In this document: piece after piece, positions 32,757 through 43,700 of the stretch
Layout: each line of letters starts with the position of its first letter
Position numbering within the stretch: position 1 is the first letter of the stretch
NCBI GenBank assembly: GCA_964019055.1
Contig: OZ025217.1
Span: 9,871,755-9,935,754 of the forward strand
DNA length: 64,000 nucleotides
Direction: 5' to 3'
From: Anthopleura xanthogrammica
Lineage: Eukaryota; Cnidaria; Anthozoa; Actiniaria; Actiniidae
Notes under the pieces: generated by a model
What the model saw: only the letters and a program-made list of their open reading frames with translations
What the model was told of the DNA's origin: nothing
Databases searched by the model: none
Program-made: the position numbers and the translations under genes

Positions 32757-33150
32757 TAATAGACCTCTTTTCCTTTTCCCATTCAAGACCCCGTGTCATT
32801 CCCTAGAGTATCATTTCTTTGTTAAACAGTTGTGCACGAGAAGACACATGAGTATAGATACAACTCAAACAAAGAATCTTATTCTCAAGACCACATGTCA
32901 TTCCCCAGAGTATCATTTCTTTGTTAAACAGTTGCGCATGAGAAGACACATGAATATGAATACAACTCAAACAAAGAATCTTATTCTCAAGACCACATGT
33001 CATTCCCCAGAGTATCATTTCTTTGTTAAACAGTTGCGCATGAGACGACACATGAATATGGATACAACTCAAACAAAGAATCTTATTCGTAAGAGAATGA
33101 CACGTGGTCTGAAATGGGGGGAAAATTACACCCAAGGTAAACAGGTCTGT
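32757..33150. mobile_element. 'gaccacgtgtcattcc' MITE with internal tandem triplication
   Basis: Between the outer arms a unit of about 113 bases, 'aagacacatgaatatggatacaac...gaccacatgtcattccccagagtatcatttctttgttaaacagttg', occurs three times in tandem. The small open frames here repeat accordingly and are not genes. Confidence 0.8.
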
Positions 33151-33417
33151 TATGAATACTCAATTCGAATTGTTGGGAGTGTGACCAATCGACCAAAACA
33201 TAGTATCGAAGTAATGACGGCATTACGATTTTTTAAAGGTGTAAGAGACAACAGGGACGAGTTTAAAGATATGATATGACGTGGAATTAAAAGTCAATAC
33301 AGCGAACAGTCGAGAAATAAAAAGGCAATATAATGCAGATCAAATAGGTGGTACAACAAATCACTTTCTTTTATAGGAAAACAAAAAGTATAACAATAAA
33401 GTTCAACGTTTTCCAAA

Positions 33418-33500
33418 GCACTTTAAGGGTTTGGAATCAAAAGTATATTTGGGTGTGCCTCAAGGATCATTGCTAGGTCCTTTCAAAGTTCAAGTAATAG
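33418..33500 (+). pseudogene. Non-LTR reverse transcriptase fragment
   Basis: One frame reads GLESKVYLGVPQGSLLGP. GVPQGSLLGP is the conserved reverse transcriptase block of non-LTR retrotransposons. Nothing else of the domain is readable on either side, so it is a relic. Confidence 0.7.
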
Positions 33501-33599
33501 CAACAACGCTCAGATGCGGTTTCGTGGCTTTTTTTTTTCTATTTTTCTTATGGCTACTGCTGATAATAATTGAACCTCATCAAATCTTATGAAAACAAA

Positions 33600-33771
33600 A
33601 AATTACTGCGATTCTCAATATTCTGCGAACTCAGACATTTCAACGGCTTGTTGTGAAACTGGCTCTTCGCTGCCGTCAATCAAAACTAGTAAGACGGTAC
33701 CTTTTATATTTTTGACTTGCGACAGTGAAAAAAACTATAGCTCGCAGAATATTGAGAATCGTAGTAAATAA
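33600..33771. repeat. Foldback element with 24-base arms
   Basis: 'attactgcgattctcaatattctgcga' and 'ctcgcagaatattgagaatcgtagtaaat' are nearly perfect complements. Confidence 0.75.
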
Positions 33772-34132
33772 AAAAGTGAACGAATTCTTCGATCTACAAT
33801 TTATTTTTATTTATCTTATTTTGAGATTTGCCCGCAGGCTGGTGCTGTACAATAGGACACGAGGTCCCCTTCGAGGTACATTGCACCAATTCCCAACCCC
33901 TTAAAACTCCCATACCCATCCCACAATCAACCCATTAAGAAATCATTAGTAAAGGCCAGACACTGAGGGTGGTCACTGCCAGGGTTTCTTTACGTCCTCA
34001 GTGGGTTCTTTTACGTCCCTCACAATGGTGCAAAACAACGGTGCAAAACGACGCTGGCCGATGTTTTTTTTTTCGTAAATACATAACATCAATATATTCG
34101 TAAACATTGACGTTATCTACGACAGTCCTCGT

Positions 34133-37100
34133 CTAGATAATTTTTTTAGCTGATTCTACAATTCTTATCACTTCACTCAACAGATTAGTTGGTGTTGGTG
34201 TATCAGAGAGCTGGTCAGTAGATCCCTGGGTAGTTGGTGTTGGTGTATCAGAGAGCTGGTCAGTAGATCCCTGGGTAGTTGGTGTTGGTGTATCAGAGGG
34301 CTGGTCAGTAGATCCCTGGGTAGTTGGTGTTGGTGTATCAGAGGGCTGGTCAGTAGATCCCTGGATAGTTGGTGTTGGTGTATCAGAGGGCTGGTCAGTA
34401 GATCCCTGGATAGTTGGTGTTGGTGTATCAGAGAGCTGGTCAGTAGATCCCTGGATAGTTGGTGTTGGTGTATCAGAGGGCTGGTCAGTAGATCCCTGGA
34501 TAGTTGGTGTTGGTGTATCAGAGAGCTGGTCAGTAGATCTCTGGATAGTTGGTGTTGGTGTAACAGAGAGCTGGTCAGTAGATCTCTGGATAGTTGGTGT
34601 TGGTGTAACAGAGAGCTGGTCAGTAGATCCCTGGATAGTTGGTGTTGGTGTATCAGAGGGCTGGTCAGTAGATCCCTGGGTAGTTGGTGTTGGTGTATCA
34701 GAGAGCTGGTCAGTAGATCTCTGGATAGTTGGTGTTGGTGTAACAGAGAGCTGGTCAGTAGATCTCTGGATAGTTGGTGTTGGTGTAACAGAGAGCTGGT
34801 CAGTAGATCCCTGGGTAGTTGGTGTTGGTGTAACAGAGAGCTGGTCAGTAGATCTCTGGATAGTTGGTGTTGGTGTAACAGAGAGCTGGTCAGTAGATCC
34901 CTGGATAGTTGGTGTTGGTGTATCAGAGGGCTGGTCAGTAGATCCCTGGGTAGTTGGTGTTGGTGTATCAGAGAGCTGGTCAGTAGATCTCTGGATAGTT
35001 GGTATTGGTGTAACAGAGAGCTGGTCAGTAGATCCCTGGATAGTTGGTGTTGGTGTATCAGAGGGCTGGTCAGTAGATCCCTGGGTAGTTGGTGTTGGTG
35101 TATCAGAGAGCTGGTCAGTAGATCTCTGGATAGTTGGTGTTGGTGTAACAGAGAGCTGGTCAGTAGATCTCTGGATAGTTGGTGTTGGTGTAACAGAGAG
35201 CTGGTCAGTAGATCCCTGGATAGTTGGTGTTGGTGTATCAGAGGGCTGGTCAGTAGATCCCTGGGTAGTTGGTGTTGGTGTATCAGAGAGCTGGTCAGTA
35301 GATCTCTGGATAGTTGGTGTTGGTGTAACAGAGAGCTGGTCAGTAGATCTCTGGATAGTTGGTGTTGGTGTAACAGAGAGCTGGTCAGTAGATCCCTGGG
35401 TAGTTGGTGTTGGTGTAACAGAGAGCTGGTCAGTAGATCTCTGGATAGTTGGTGTTGGTGTAACAGAGAGCTGGTCAGTAGATCCCTGGATAGTTGGTGT
35501 TGGTGTATCAGAGGGCTGGTCAGTAGATCCCTGGGTAGTTGGTGTTGGTGTATCAGAGAGCTGGTCAGTAGATCTCTGGATAGTTGGTATTGGTGTAACA
35601 GAGAGCTGGTCAGTAGATCCCTGGATAGTTGGTGTTGGTGTATCAGAGGGCTGGTCAGTAGATCCCTGGGTAGTTGGTGTTGGTGTATCAGAGAGCTGGT
35701 CAGTAGATCTCTGGATAGTTGGTGTTGGTGTAACAGAGAGCTGGTCAGTAGATCCCTGGATAGTTGGTGTTGGTGTATCAGAGGGCTGGTCAGTAGATCC
35801 CTGGGTAGTTGGTGTTGGTGTAACAGAGAGCTGGTCAGTAGATCTCTGGATAGTTGGTATTGGTGTAACAGAGAGCTGGTCAGTAGATCCCTGGATAGTT
35901 GGTGTTGGTGTATCAGAGGGCTGGTCAGTAGATCCCTGGGTAGTTGGTGTTGGTGTATCAGAGAGCTGGTCAGTAGATCTCTGGATAGTTGGTGTTGGTG
36001 TAACAGAGAGCTGGTCAGTAGATCTCTGGATAGTTGGTGTTGGTGTAACAGAGAGCTGGTCAGTAGATCCCTGGATAGTTGGTGTTGGTGTATCAGAGGG
36101 CTGGTCAGTAGATCCCTGGGTAGTTGGTGTTGGTGTATCAGAGAGCTGGTCAGTAGATCTCTGGATAGTTGGTGTTGGTGTAACAGAGAGCTGGTCAGTA
36201 GATCTCTGGATAGTTGGTGTTGGTGTAACAGAGAGCTGGTCAGTAGATCCCTGGGTAGTTGGTGTTGGTGTAACAGAGAGCTGGTCAGTAGATCTCTGGA
36301 TAGTTGGTGTTGGTGTAACAGAGAGCTGGTCAGTAGATCCCTGGATAGTTGGTGTTGGTGTATCAGAGGGCTGGTCAGTAGATCCCTGGGTAGTTGGTGT
36401 TGGTGTATCAGAGAGCTGGTCAGTAGATCTCTGGATAGTTGGTGTTGGTGTAACAGAGAGGTGGTCAGTAGATCCCTGGATAGTTGGTGTTGGTGTATCA
36501 GAGGGCTGGTCAGTAGATCCCTGGGTAGTTGGTGTTGGTGTAACAGAGAGCTGGTCAGTAGATCTCTGGATAGTTGGTATTGGTGTAACAGAGAGCTGGT
36601 CAGTAGATCCCTGGATAGTTGGTGTTGGTGTATCAGAGGGCTGGTCAGTAGATCCCTGGGTAGTTGGTGTTGGTGTATCAGAGAGCTGGTCAGTAGATCT
36701 CTGGATAGTTGGTGTTGGTGTAACAGAGAGCTGGTCAGTAGATCTCTGGATAGTTGGTGTTGGTGTAACAGAGAGCTGGTCAGTAGATCCCTGGATAGTT
36801 GGTGTTGGTGTATCAGAGGGCTGGTCAGTAGATCCCTGGGTAGTTGGTGTTGGTGTATCAGAGAGCTGGTCAGTAGATCTCTGGATAGTTGGTGTTGGTG
36901 TAACAGAGAGCTGGTCAGTAGATCCCTGGATAGTTGGTGTTGGTGTATCAGAGGGCTGGTCAGTAGATCCCTGGGTAGTTGGTGTTGGTGTATCAGAGAG
37001 CTGGTCAGTAGATCTCTGGATAGTTGGTGTTGGTGTAACAGAGAGCTGGTCAGTAGATCTCTGGATAGTTGGTGTTGGTGTAACAGAGAGCTGGTCAGTA

Positions 37101-40100
37101 GATCCCTGGGTAGTTGGTGTTGGTGTAACAGAGAGCTGGTCAGTAGATCTCTGGATAGTTGGTGTTGGTGTAACAGAGAGCTGGTCAGTAGATCCCTGGA
37201 TAGTTGGTGTTGGTGTATCAGAGGGCTGGTCAGTAGATCCCTGGGTAGTTGGTGTTGGTGTATCAGAGAGCTGGTCAGTAGATCTCTGGATAGTTGGTAT
37301 TGGTGTAACAGAGAGCTGGTCAGTAGATCCCTGGATAGTTGGTGTTGGTGTATCAGAGGGCTGGTCAGTAGATCCCTGGGTAGTTGGTGTTGGTGTATCA
37401 GAGAGCTGGTCAGTAGATCTCTGGATAGTTGGTGTTGGTGTAACAGAGAGCTGGTCAGTAGATCTCTGGATAGTTGGTGTTGGTGTAACAGAGAGCTGGT
37501 CAGTAGATCCCTGGATTGTTGGTGTTGGTGTATCAGAGGGCTGGTCAGTAGATCCCTGGGTAGTTGGTGTTGGTGTATCAGAGAGCTGGTCAGTAGATCT
37601 CTGGATAGTTGGTGTTGGTGTAACAGAGAGCTGGTCAGTAGATCTCTGGATAGTTGGTGTTGGTGTAACAGAGAGCTGGTCAGTAGATCCCTGGGTAGTT
37701 GGTGTTGGTGTATCAGAGAGCTGGTCAGTAGATCTCTGGATAGTTGGTGTTGGTGTAACAGAGAGCTGGTCAGTAGATTTCTGGATTGTTGGTGTAACAG
37801 AGAGCTGGTCAGTAGATCCCTGGATAGTTGGTGTTGGTGTATCAGAGGGCTGGTCAGTAGATCCCTGGGTAGTTGGTGTTGGTGTATAAGAGAGCTGGTC
37901 AGTAAATCTCTGGATAGTTGGTGTTGGTGTAACAGAGAGCTGGTCAGTAGATCTCTGGATAGTTGGTGTTGGTGTAACAGAGAGCTGGTCAGTAGATCCC
38001 TGGATAGTTGGTGTTGGTGTATCAGAGAGCTGGTCAGTAGATCCCTGGGTAGTTGGTGTTGGTGTATCAGAGAGCTGGTCAGTAGATCCCTGGGTAGTTG
38101 GTGTTGGTGTATAAGAGAGCTGGTCAGTAGATCCCTGGGTAGTTGGTGTTGGTGTATAAGAGAGCTGGTCAGTAGATCCCTGGATAGTTGGTGTTGGTGT
38201 ATAAGAGAGCTGGTCAGTAGATCCCTGGGTAGTTGGTGTTGATGTATCAGAGAGCTGGTCAGTAGATCCCTGGATAGTTGGTGTTGGTGTATCAGAGGGC
38301 TGGTCAGTAGATCCCTGGATGGTTGGTGTTGGTGTATCAGAGAGCTGGTCAGTAGATCTCTGGATAGTTGGTGTTGGTGTATGAGAGGGCTGGTCAGTAG
38401 ATCCCTGGATAGTTGGTGTTGGTGTATCAGAGAGCTGGTCAGTAGATCCCTGGATAGTTGGTGTATCAGAGGGCTGGTCAGTAGATCCCTGGATAGTTGG
38501 TGTTGGTGTATCAGAGACCCGGTCAGTAGATCCCTGAATAGTTTGTGTTGGTGTATCAGAGACCTGGTCAGTAGATCCCTTTATAGTCGGTGTTGGTGTA
38601 TCAGAGACCTGATCAGTAGATCTCTGGATAGTTGGTGTTGGTGTATCAGAGACCTGGTCAGTAGATCCCTGTATAGTCGGTGTTGGTGTATCAGAGACCT
38701 GGTCAGTAGATCCCTGGATAGTTGGTGTTGGTGTATCAGAGAGCTGGTCAGTAGTTCCCTGGATAGTTGGTGTTGGTGTATCAGAGGGCCTGTCAGTAGA
38801 TCCCTGGATAGTTGGTGTTGGTGTATCAGAGGGCTGGTCAATAGATCCCTGGGTAGTTGGTGTTGGTGTATCAGAAGGCTGGTTAGTAGATCCCTGGGTA
38901 GTTGGCTCTTCATTGTTGTTCTTGCAGGTGTATGTCTCAAATGAAAAGTCTGGTTTACATTTCATTCCAGCGTTACATGGATTTGATGAACATGGATTCT
39001 ATAAGAAAAGTTCATCCTTACATGTAAATATCAACTATTAGTTAGTTTGGCTAATTTAGTTAAATATGGCTAAGATAGGCACGAAGCCGGCCACTAAAAG
39101 TTTCCAGTGAAAAATATTTATTTTATTCCCCAATATTGCCCTTTTTCAAATTGAATGCGTTAACGGAATCCAGGCACCTTATCGGAAGCTTCGCCGACGT
39201 TTTTCTGAGTTTAGCTGTCCGAAACAATAGCCAGCTGAGTTGACCTTCAGAACAAACTAAAGGTCAACCAATCAGAATACTCCCGTTTCGAGTTCTCTTT
39301 TACGCTGTGTTAGCCTCAATTGTGCGTAAATTATGCAGAAATTTAGATAAAACTCGTGAAATTTCAAAGTATTTTTATTGTCTTCTTTACACACAGATCT
39401 CTTGAATTTCCACGGGCTGTTACTGAATAAAAGAATATATTACACGGTTTTGAGGCTAACACAGCGTAAAAGAGAACTCGAAACGGGAGTATTGAGGATT
39501 CGACATCATATTTTGATTAGCATTTCCCATTTTTCTGCCAAGAGAATTTATGAAATACTAGTTCTTCATTCTTTAAATTAATCGTAAACACTAGTCGAAC
39601 TCATGGCGGAATTTTATTTCAATCAACAAGAAAAGTCTACATTTTATATTCGGAAAATGCTCGAAAAATGCTAACCAAAAGTAGTGACCCATTATTCCTT
39701 TCGGGGAAGGCGATCAACCCAGCTGGAGACCTTTCCCAAGATACAGCCGGATGCACATGGAGCCAAAGCCTCGTTTTGGATACATTGTCGGGGATATAAG
39801 TATCGTGACTATCTCACAGATGCCATGACGTAGAACTTATTGGATGATTAAACAATAACACAATAAATCATTTCATTTACTGGCACCTTGAAGCACAGGA
39901 AGGTATATTTTAGTGCATTTTTTACTGATTTTTTATCTCGTTCGTATTTTAGAGGACATTATCTTGACCTGGAATAAATGAAATTAATTAAACGCGATTT
40001 TTTTTCGATTTTATTTTCACCTTTTACTTTTATCTAAATTGGGCTCCCTGTGCTTGGAGTCGTGAATAGCCCACTTCCGAGATGCTTGTCACGCACAAAG

Positions 40101-40738
40101 GTTTCAGTACGAGGCTCCGTGCTAAATTAAATTTATTCTTTATTCATGGTTCTCTCCTGTGCTCCAAGGGTTTTTTTTGCGTTTCCAGTTTTCCTCCCTC
40201 CGTAAAACCAACTTACGTTCCAACTGGAATAGCTATGAATAGCTGGCTTATAAACGAGGCTAAGCCTGTGAAAATGAGTCTGTGGTCTTCAAAAACAGCG
40301 GTTTGTATCGAATCCGAAACTGAGGTATTCCCATTATTTTTTATTATTTATTTCCAATCATTACGGTTTATGAATACATTTTCCAGCATTTGTTCAGTAC
40401 GTGGATCAGATTTCCCGACATCTGCACTATGCCCCTCTGTTTCCAAGGAATAAAAAGCCAGTATCCCGATCCATTTACCTTAATTGGGCAATATTTTCCA
40501 CCAGGACTCAGAACAAGATCGTTGGGTTCTCCAATGTGATCTGTGTTGCTCAGTTCACAGGTCATCACACCTCCGATTGGCCTAAGATTGATCGAAACAC
40601 AAGTTTCATCAAGCCAGCATCTCACTCTGCACATGCCTGCAAGATCAGGTTCCAAGTCTCCAAAAGAGCTTGTCACGTGGCCTGTAAATGTCATGTCCTG
40701 TAAACAATGGAGAAACACCAAATTTCTGCATCCGATGG
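34133..40738 (-). CDS. Secreted-type PAN/EGF protein with a giant Thr/Pro/Ser (mucin-like) repeat domain; 5' end not found
   Basis: Two exons are supported. The first (40738-40479) encodes a PAN/apple-type module: CRNLVFLHC, TFTGHV, MCRVRCWLDETCVSIN, TCELSNTD, GGKYCPIK, with paired cysteines. The second (38998-34133, phase 0 to phase 0) starts NPCSSNPCNAGMKCKPDF, an EGF-like fragment closing ETYTCKN. It then runs through about 105 tandem copies of a 15-residue unit such as STDQLSDTPTPTIQG, and ends NLLSEVIRIVESAKKII and stop. The repeat is Thr/Ser/Pro-rich and would be heavily O-glycosylated by family logic, so mucin or matrix protein is the best guess. No signal peptide exon was identified upstream; it must lie right of 40738. 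Exons between the two cannot be excluded. No transmembrane segment is seen. Confidence 0.8.
34180..38915 (-). repeat. 45-bp coding minisatellite, about 105 copies with higher-order structure
   Basis: The 45-base unit varies at a few positions: atc/ata/aac (D or V), ctc/ccc (L or P), ATA/ACC (I or T), and GGA/AGA (G or R). Variant units recur in fixed order. The four-unit block QPSD.TIQG-QLSV.TIQR-QLSV.TIQR-QLSD.TTQG and related blocks repeat many times. Units near the 5' (right) end are more diverged (QVSD, RVSD, shortened units). The plus strand also stays open for 593 codons because of the repeat. Confidence 0.95.
39278..39491. mobile_element. Foldback element in the mucin gene intron
   Basis: Arms 'aatactcccgtttcgagttctcttttacgctgtgttagcctcaa' and 'ttgaggctaacacagcgtaaaagagaactcgaaacgggagtatt' are perfect complements. 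It is flanked by the dispersed sequence shared with 8345-8600. Confidence 0.85.
39905..40060 (+). repeat. Dispersed repeat shared with 63262-63392
   Basis: The segment 'ctagtgcattttttactgattttt' through 'gaggacattatcttgacctggaataaa' to 'tttatctaaattgggctccctgtg' is nearly identical at 63262-63392 in the same orientation. The end motif ttgggctccctgtg also occurs alone at 22706-22719 and, varied, near 26610 and 44727. Confidence 0.75.
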
Positions 40739-40739
40739 C

Positions 40740-43700
40740 TGGAACAAACAAACAAAAAAACTCAGATGGTAAGAAATTTAAATAATAACTATTCAATGTC
40801 CAAGCCTATTGTTTTCTAACTGCATTACATCAGCGAATGCTGAGAGCAAAATCATACTACACGCTACATTATTATTAATAATGCAGTCGACAGCGTGAAA
40901 AACGTCTGCGCATGCTCTAAGTCCGTATGCAAATTAGTTAAAAGCGTCTTCGTGCTATTGTAAAAATATGCAAATTTGACTTTCACACTTGCCAGAAAAA
41001 TAGACTTTACAAAATGACCAAACTTAAAGACAGTTCTTGAAACTTAAGGCTAATTCTTTCATATTGTCTTTATTAATACAGTATCTTGGTCCCACAAAAG
41101 TATACCCACGAATTTATTTGTAAAAACAGATAAAACGAACATTTATTTTCTCACTAAAACTCTTGTAAATTCTTGGAAAGCGTGCTGAAAGTTGGGCATG
41201 CGCAAACGTCTCTCTCTAGTGACAAAGCAGTCAGGAAGATGGTAAGGAAATGGATCCACCAAGTTAGTAGTTCCACAGCTTTCCAGAGCCTATTCGAAAT
41301 CCAGGCAGCCGTATCGAAACGTAATAGCTTTTTCATTTGCTTTCTTATACCAAACACGATCCACAATCCATGTGGGATCCAAACAAAGTACGCATGCTCG
41401 ATTTCAACAAGAAACCGTAAATAAGCTAGTTCACCGTTTAAGAATCGTTTTCAATGGGCATGCGATTTTATCCCGAATTTCTCACCTTCTTTTGTTTGAT
41501 TAAAAACAAAAGAAATGATTTTTAAACTGTGAACTGGCTTATTATTGTGCATGAAGGAAAACAATGGGCCAAGGCATAATAATTTCAAAATAATTTGTTT
41601 TTTGACTTTGAATGAGGAAGTTTTGGTTTACAACAATGAACCCGCTTTTGACTCAACACCACAGTTTGAGATCATGTTGGAGCTCTATTCATCGATCCCA
41701 AATTAATTTCTAAATACGACTGCAGAGAGGTTAGCAGGTGCTAGCCCTTGATCTATATCGGCTACTATTTCGCATTAATTTGAGACAACAAAGTTTATCC
41801 TGAACTGTCGGTTTCAAGTCGAAAAGATCTTGAAAACAAGAAATATCATAGTAAAAGCCGGCACTAGAACAAACAAATGTACTAAAGTGAGAATTTGAGT
41901 GCTTTGAGGAGAAAATTAATAAATATAAACGTGCAAAAAAAAGTTCAAAATCTTCGTTTCTAAAGACACGACTGCGTTTGAATATTTTTTTATAATTTAA
42001 AATATTCTTTTTCGCGTCCTAAAAGTATTGTTGTTTCTTTGTCAGTTATAAACGATTTTCAATAGACTCTTTCTTCGAGTCCAACCTTTAGTTTTAATCA
42101 TATTTGAATTATATTTCAGTTACTGTTTTTCATTATTTTTCAAACTTTTTGGTCAACGACATACTGTAATTTCACTATCTTAATTTGTGTTACTTTGTAT
42201 GTTACAAACAGCTTTTTAATATCTTCAAGTATATTTTAATTATTAATAATTTTAGTTTTTTAATGAACTTTATAGCTTTAGTATACTTTTCTCGCGACTA
42301 TTTTTGGTGAATACCGACTACTGCAAAGTGGATTGCAGCTCGAGTCCTCGCGGTAAATTATAAGGAGAGTCTTCTAGAACCAGGCTAAACCACCATGCTT
42401 TACCTATTGTGACTATTGTAGCCAATACATCAAATATAGAAATACAGAATACTTCTCTTTACTTTGCATAGTGAATTGCAGCTCGAGTCATCGTGGTAAA
42501 TTATAACGAGAGTCTTCTAGAACCAGGCTAAACCAGGCTAAACCAACATGCTTTACCTATTGTAACCAATACATCGTCTCTTCTTGTAGAAATACAGAAT
42601 ACTTTTTTTTACTTAGCATAGTGAATTGCAGCTCGAGTCATCGTGGTAAATTATAACGAGTCTTTCAGAAGCCAAAACCAGGCTAAACCAACATGTTTTA
42701 CCTAAAATATTTGAACTGATTTGCATTTTGCAAATAAACTTATGAAGCCAAAAACAAAGATCCAGTGACTGAAAAAATGAAGTTTTAGACTAAATTATGT
42801 TACCTAAATTTTTGAAAGAATCTATCCATAAAATTGTAAGTAACATTTTTAAATAAGTTTGTTAGAAATTTTCAGTTTAAGGCTAAAACGAAATAACAGA
42901 CTTCAGTACAAACCTTTCGTTGCTGTCATAAGTTTGAAAAGCACAAATAAAATCTTCAAAATAACCATCTTTTTACGATAAAATTTGTACTGACCTTGAA
43001 TCAATGGTTAGTATTAAAAAGTTTTCGTTCACATTTATTAATGACGAAATTTTTTGTTGTAATTTTACATAACTATTATGAGATTTCTGCCAATGAAAAA
43101 ACGAATCAAATTTTTCAAACCATCCCGGAAATTTTTCTTTCTTTTTTTGTTTTGTTTTAAGTACAAAAGATTCGCTTACTTAAATTTTTAATAATATAAC
43201 TTTAAAAAAATAAATGCTATTCAGTTTTCTGAGTATTATTATGATATTTCTGTCAATTTTCAGATCATTCCAGGTCCAGGTGATCTTGAATCGACGCGCA
43301 ATGCATTGTTTGTCACAGCTAAAAAAATTCCAAGTATTTTATATGATCTGTTTTCAAAATGAAATATTTTCCACCAACAACGACGAAATATGCTTTTTCT
43401 AAAAGGTATATTTAATTATTTGGCGAATTTTTGCACGGATGAGTCATTTAGACTTATTCCATAAGTCGTAGTTTTCGTTCATTTGTAGGTTGAGCGGGGG
43501 GAAACCGACAGAGAGTGAACTGGGACCGACTTATTGAATCAGTCTAATAAGAGTCTTATTTTCTTTATTTTCGAGCAAATTAAAAGTTGTAATAAATCAA
43601 GCTGAAAACCTGGAACTACGAACAAAAGGTTCGTTGATTGGCTAGTCCCTTCGGCCTGAGAGAAGCGAGATCACCTGGGGTTTTTTTCTTCTTCTAAAGA

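Larger units (their letters stand above)
32632..34132. other. IPO11-mucin gene intergenic region (convergent 3' ends)
   Basis: It holds a 'gaccacgtgtcattcc' MITE with an internal three-fold tandem amplification (32757-33150, unit about 113 bases), a reverse transcriptase relic (33418-33500), a small foldback (33600-33770), and a dispersed repeat at 33964-34000 shared with 2590-2630. No gene is supported. Confidence 0.65.

Noticed and set aside
32803..33279. Repetitive frames on both strands (RRHMNMDTTQTKN and complement)
   Set aside because: They come from the triplicated MITE interior; no domain and no splice context.
36461..38944. Plus-strand frames of SRSLDSWCWCIREL repeats
   Set aside because: Antisense of the 45-bp coding minisatellite; the minus strand has the PAN/EGF exons, splice sites and a non-repeat C terminus.
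41154..41424. First exon with signal peptide for the mucin-like gene
   Set aside because: The minus-strand frame has a hydrophobic stretch (WWIHFLTIFLTALSL), but no convincing donor in phase with the exon at 40738 was found.
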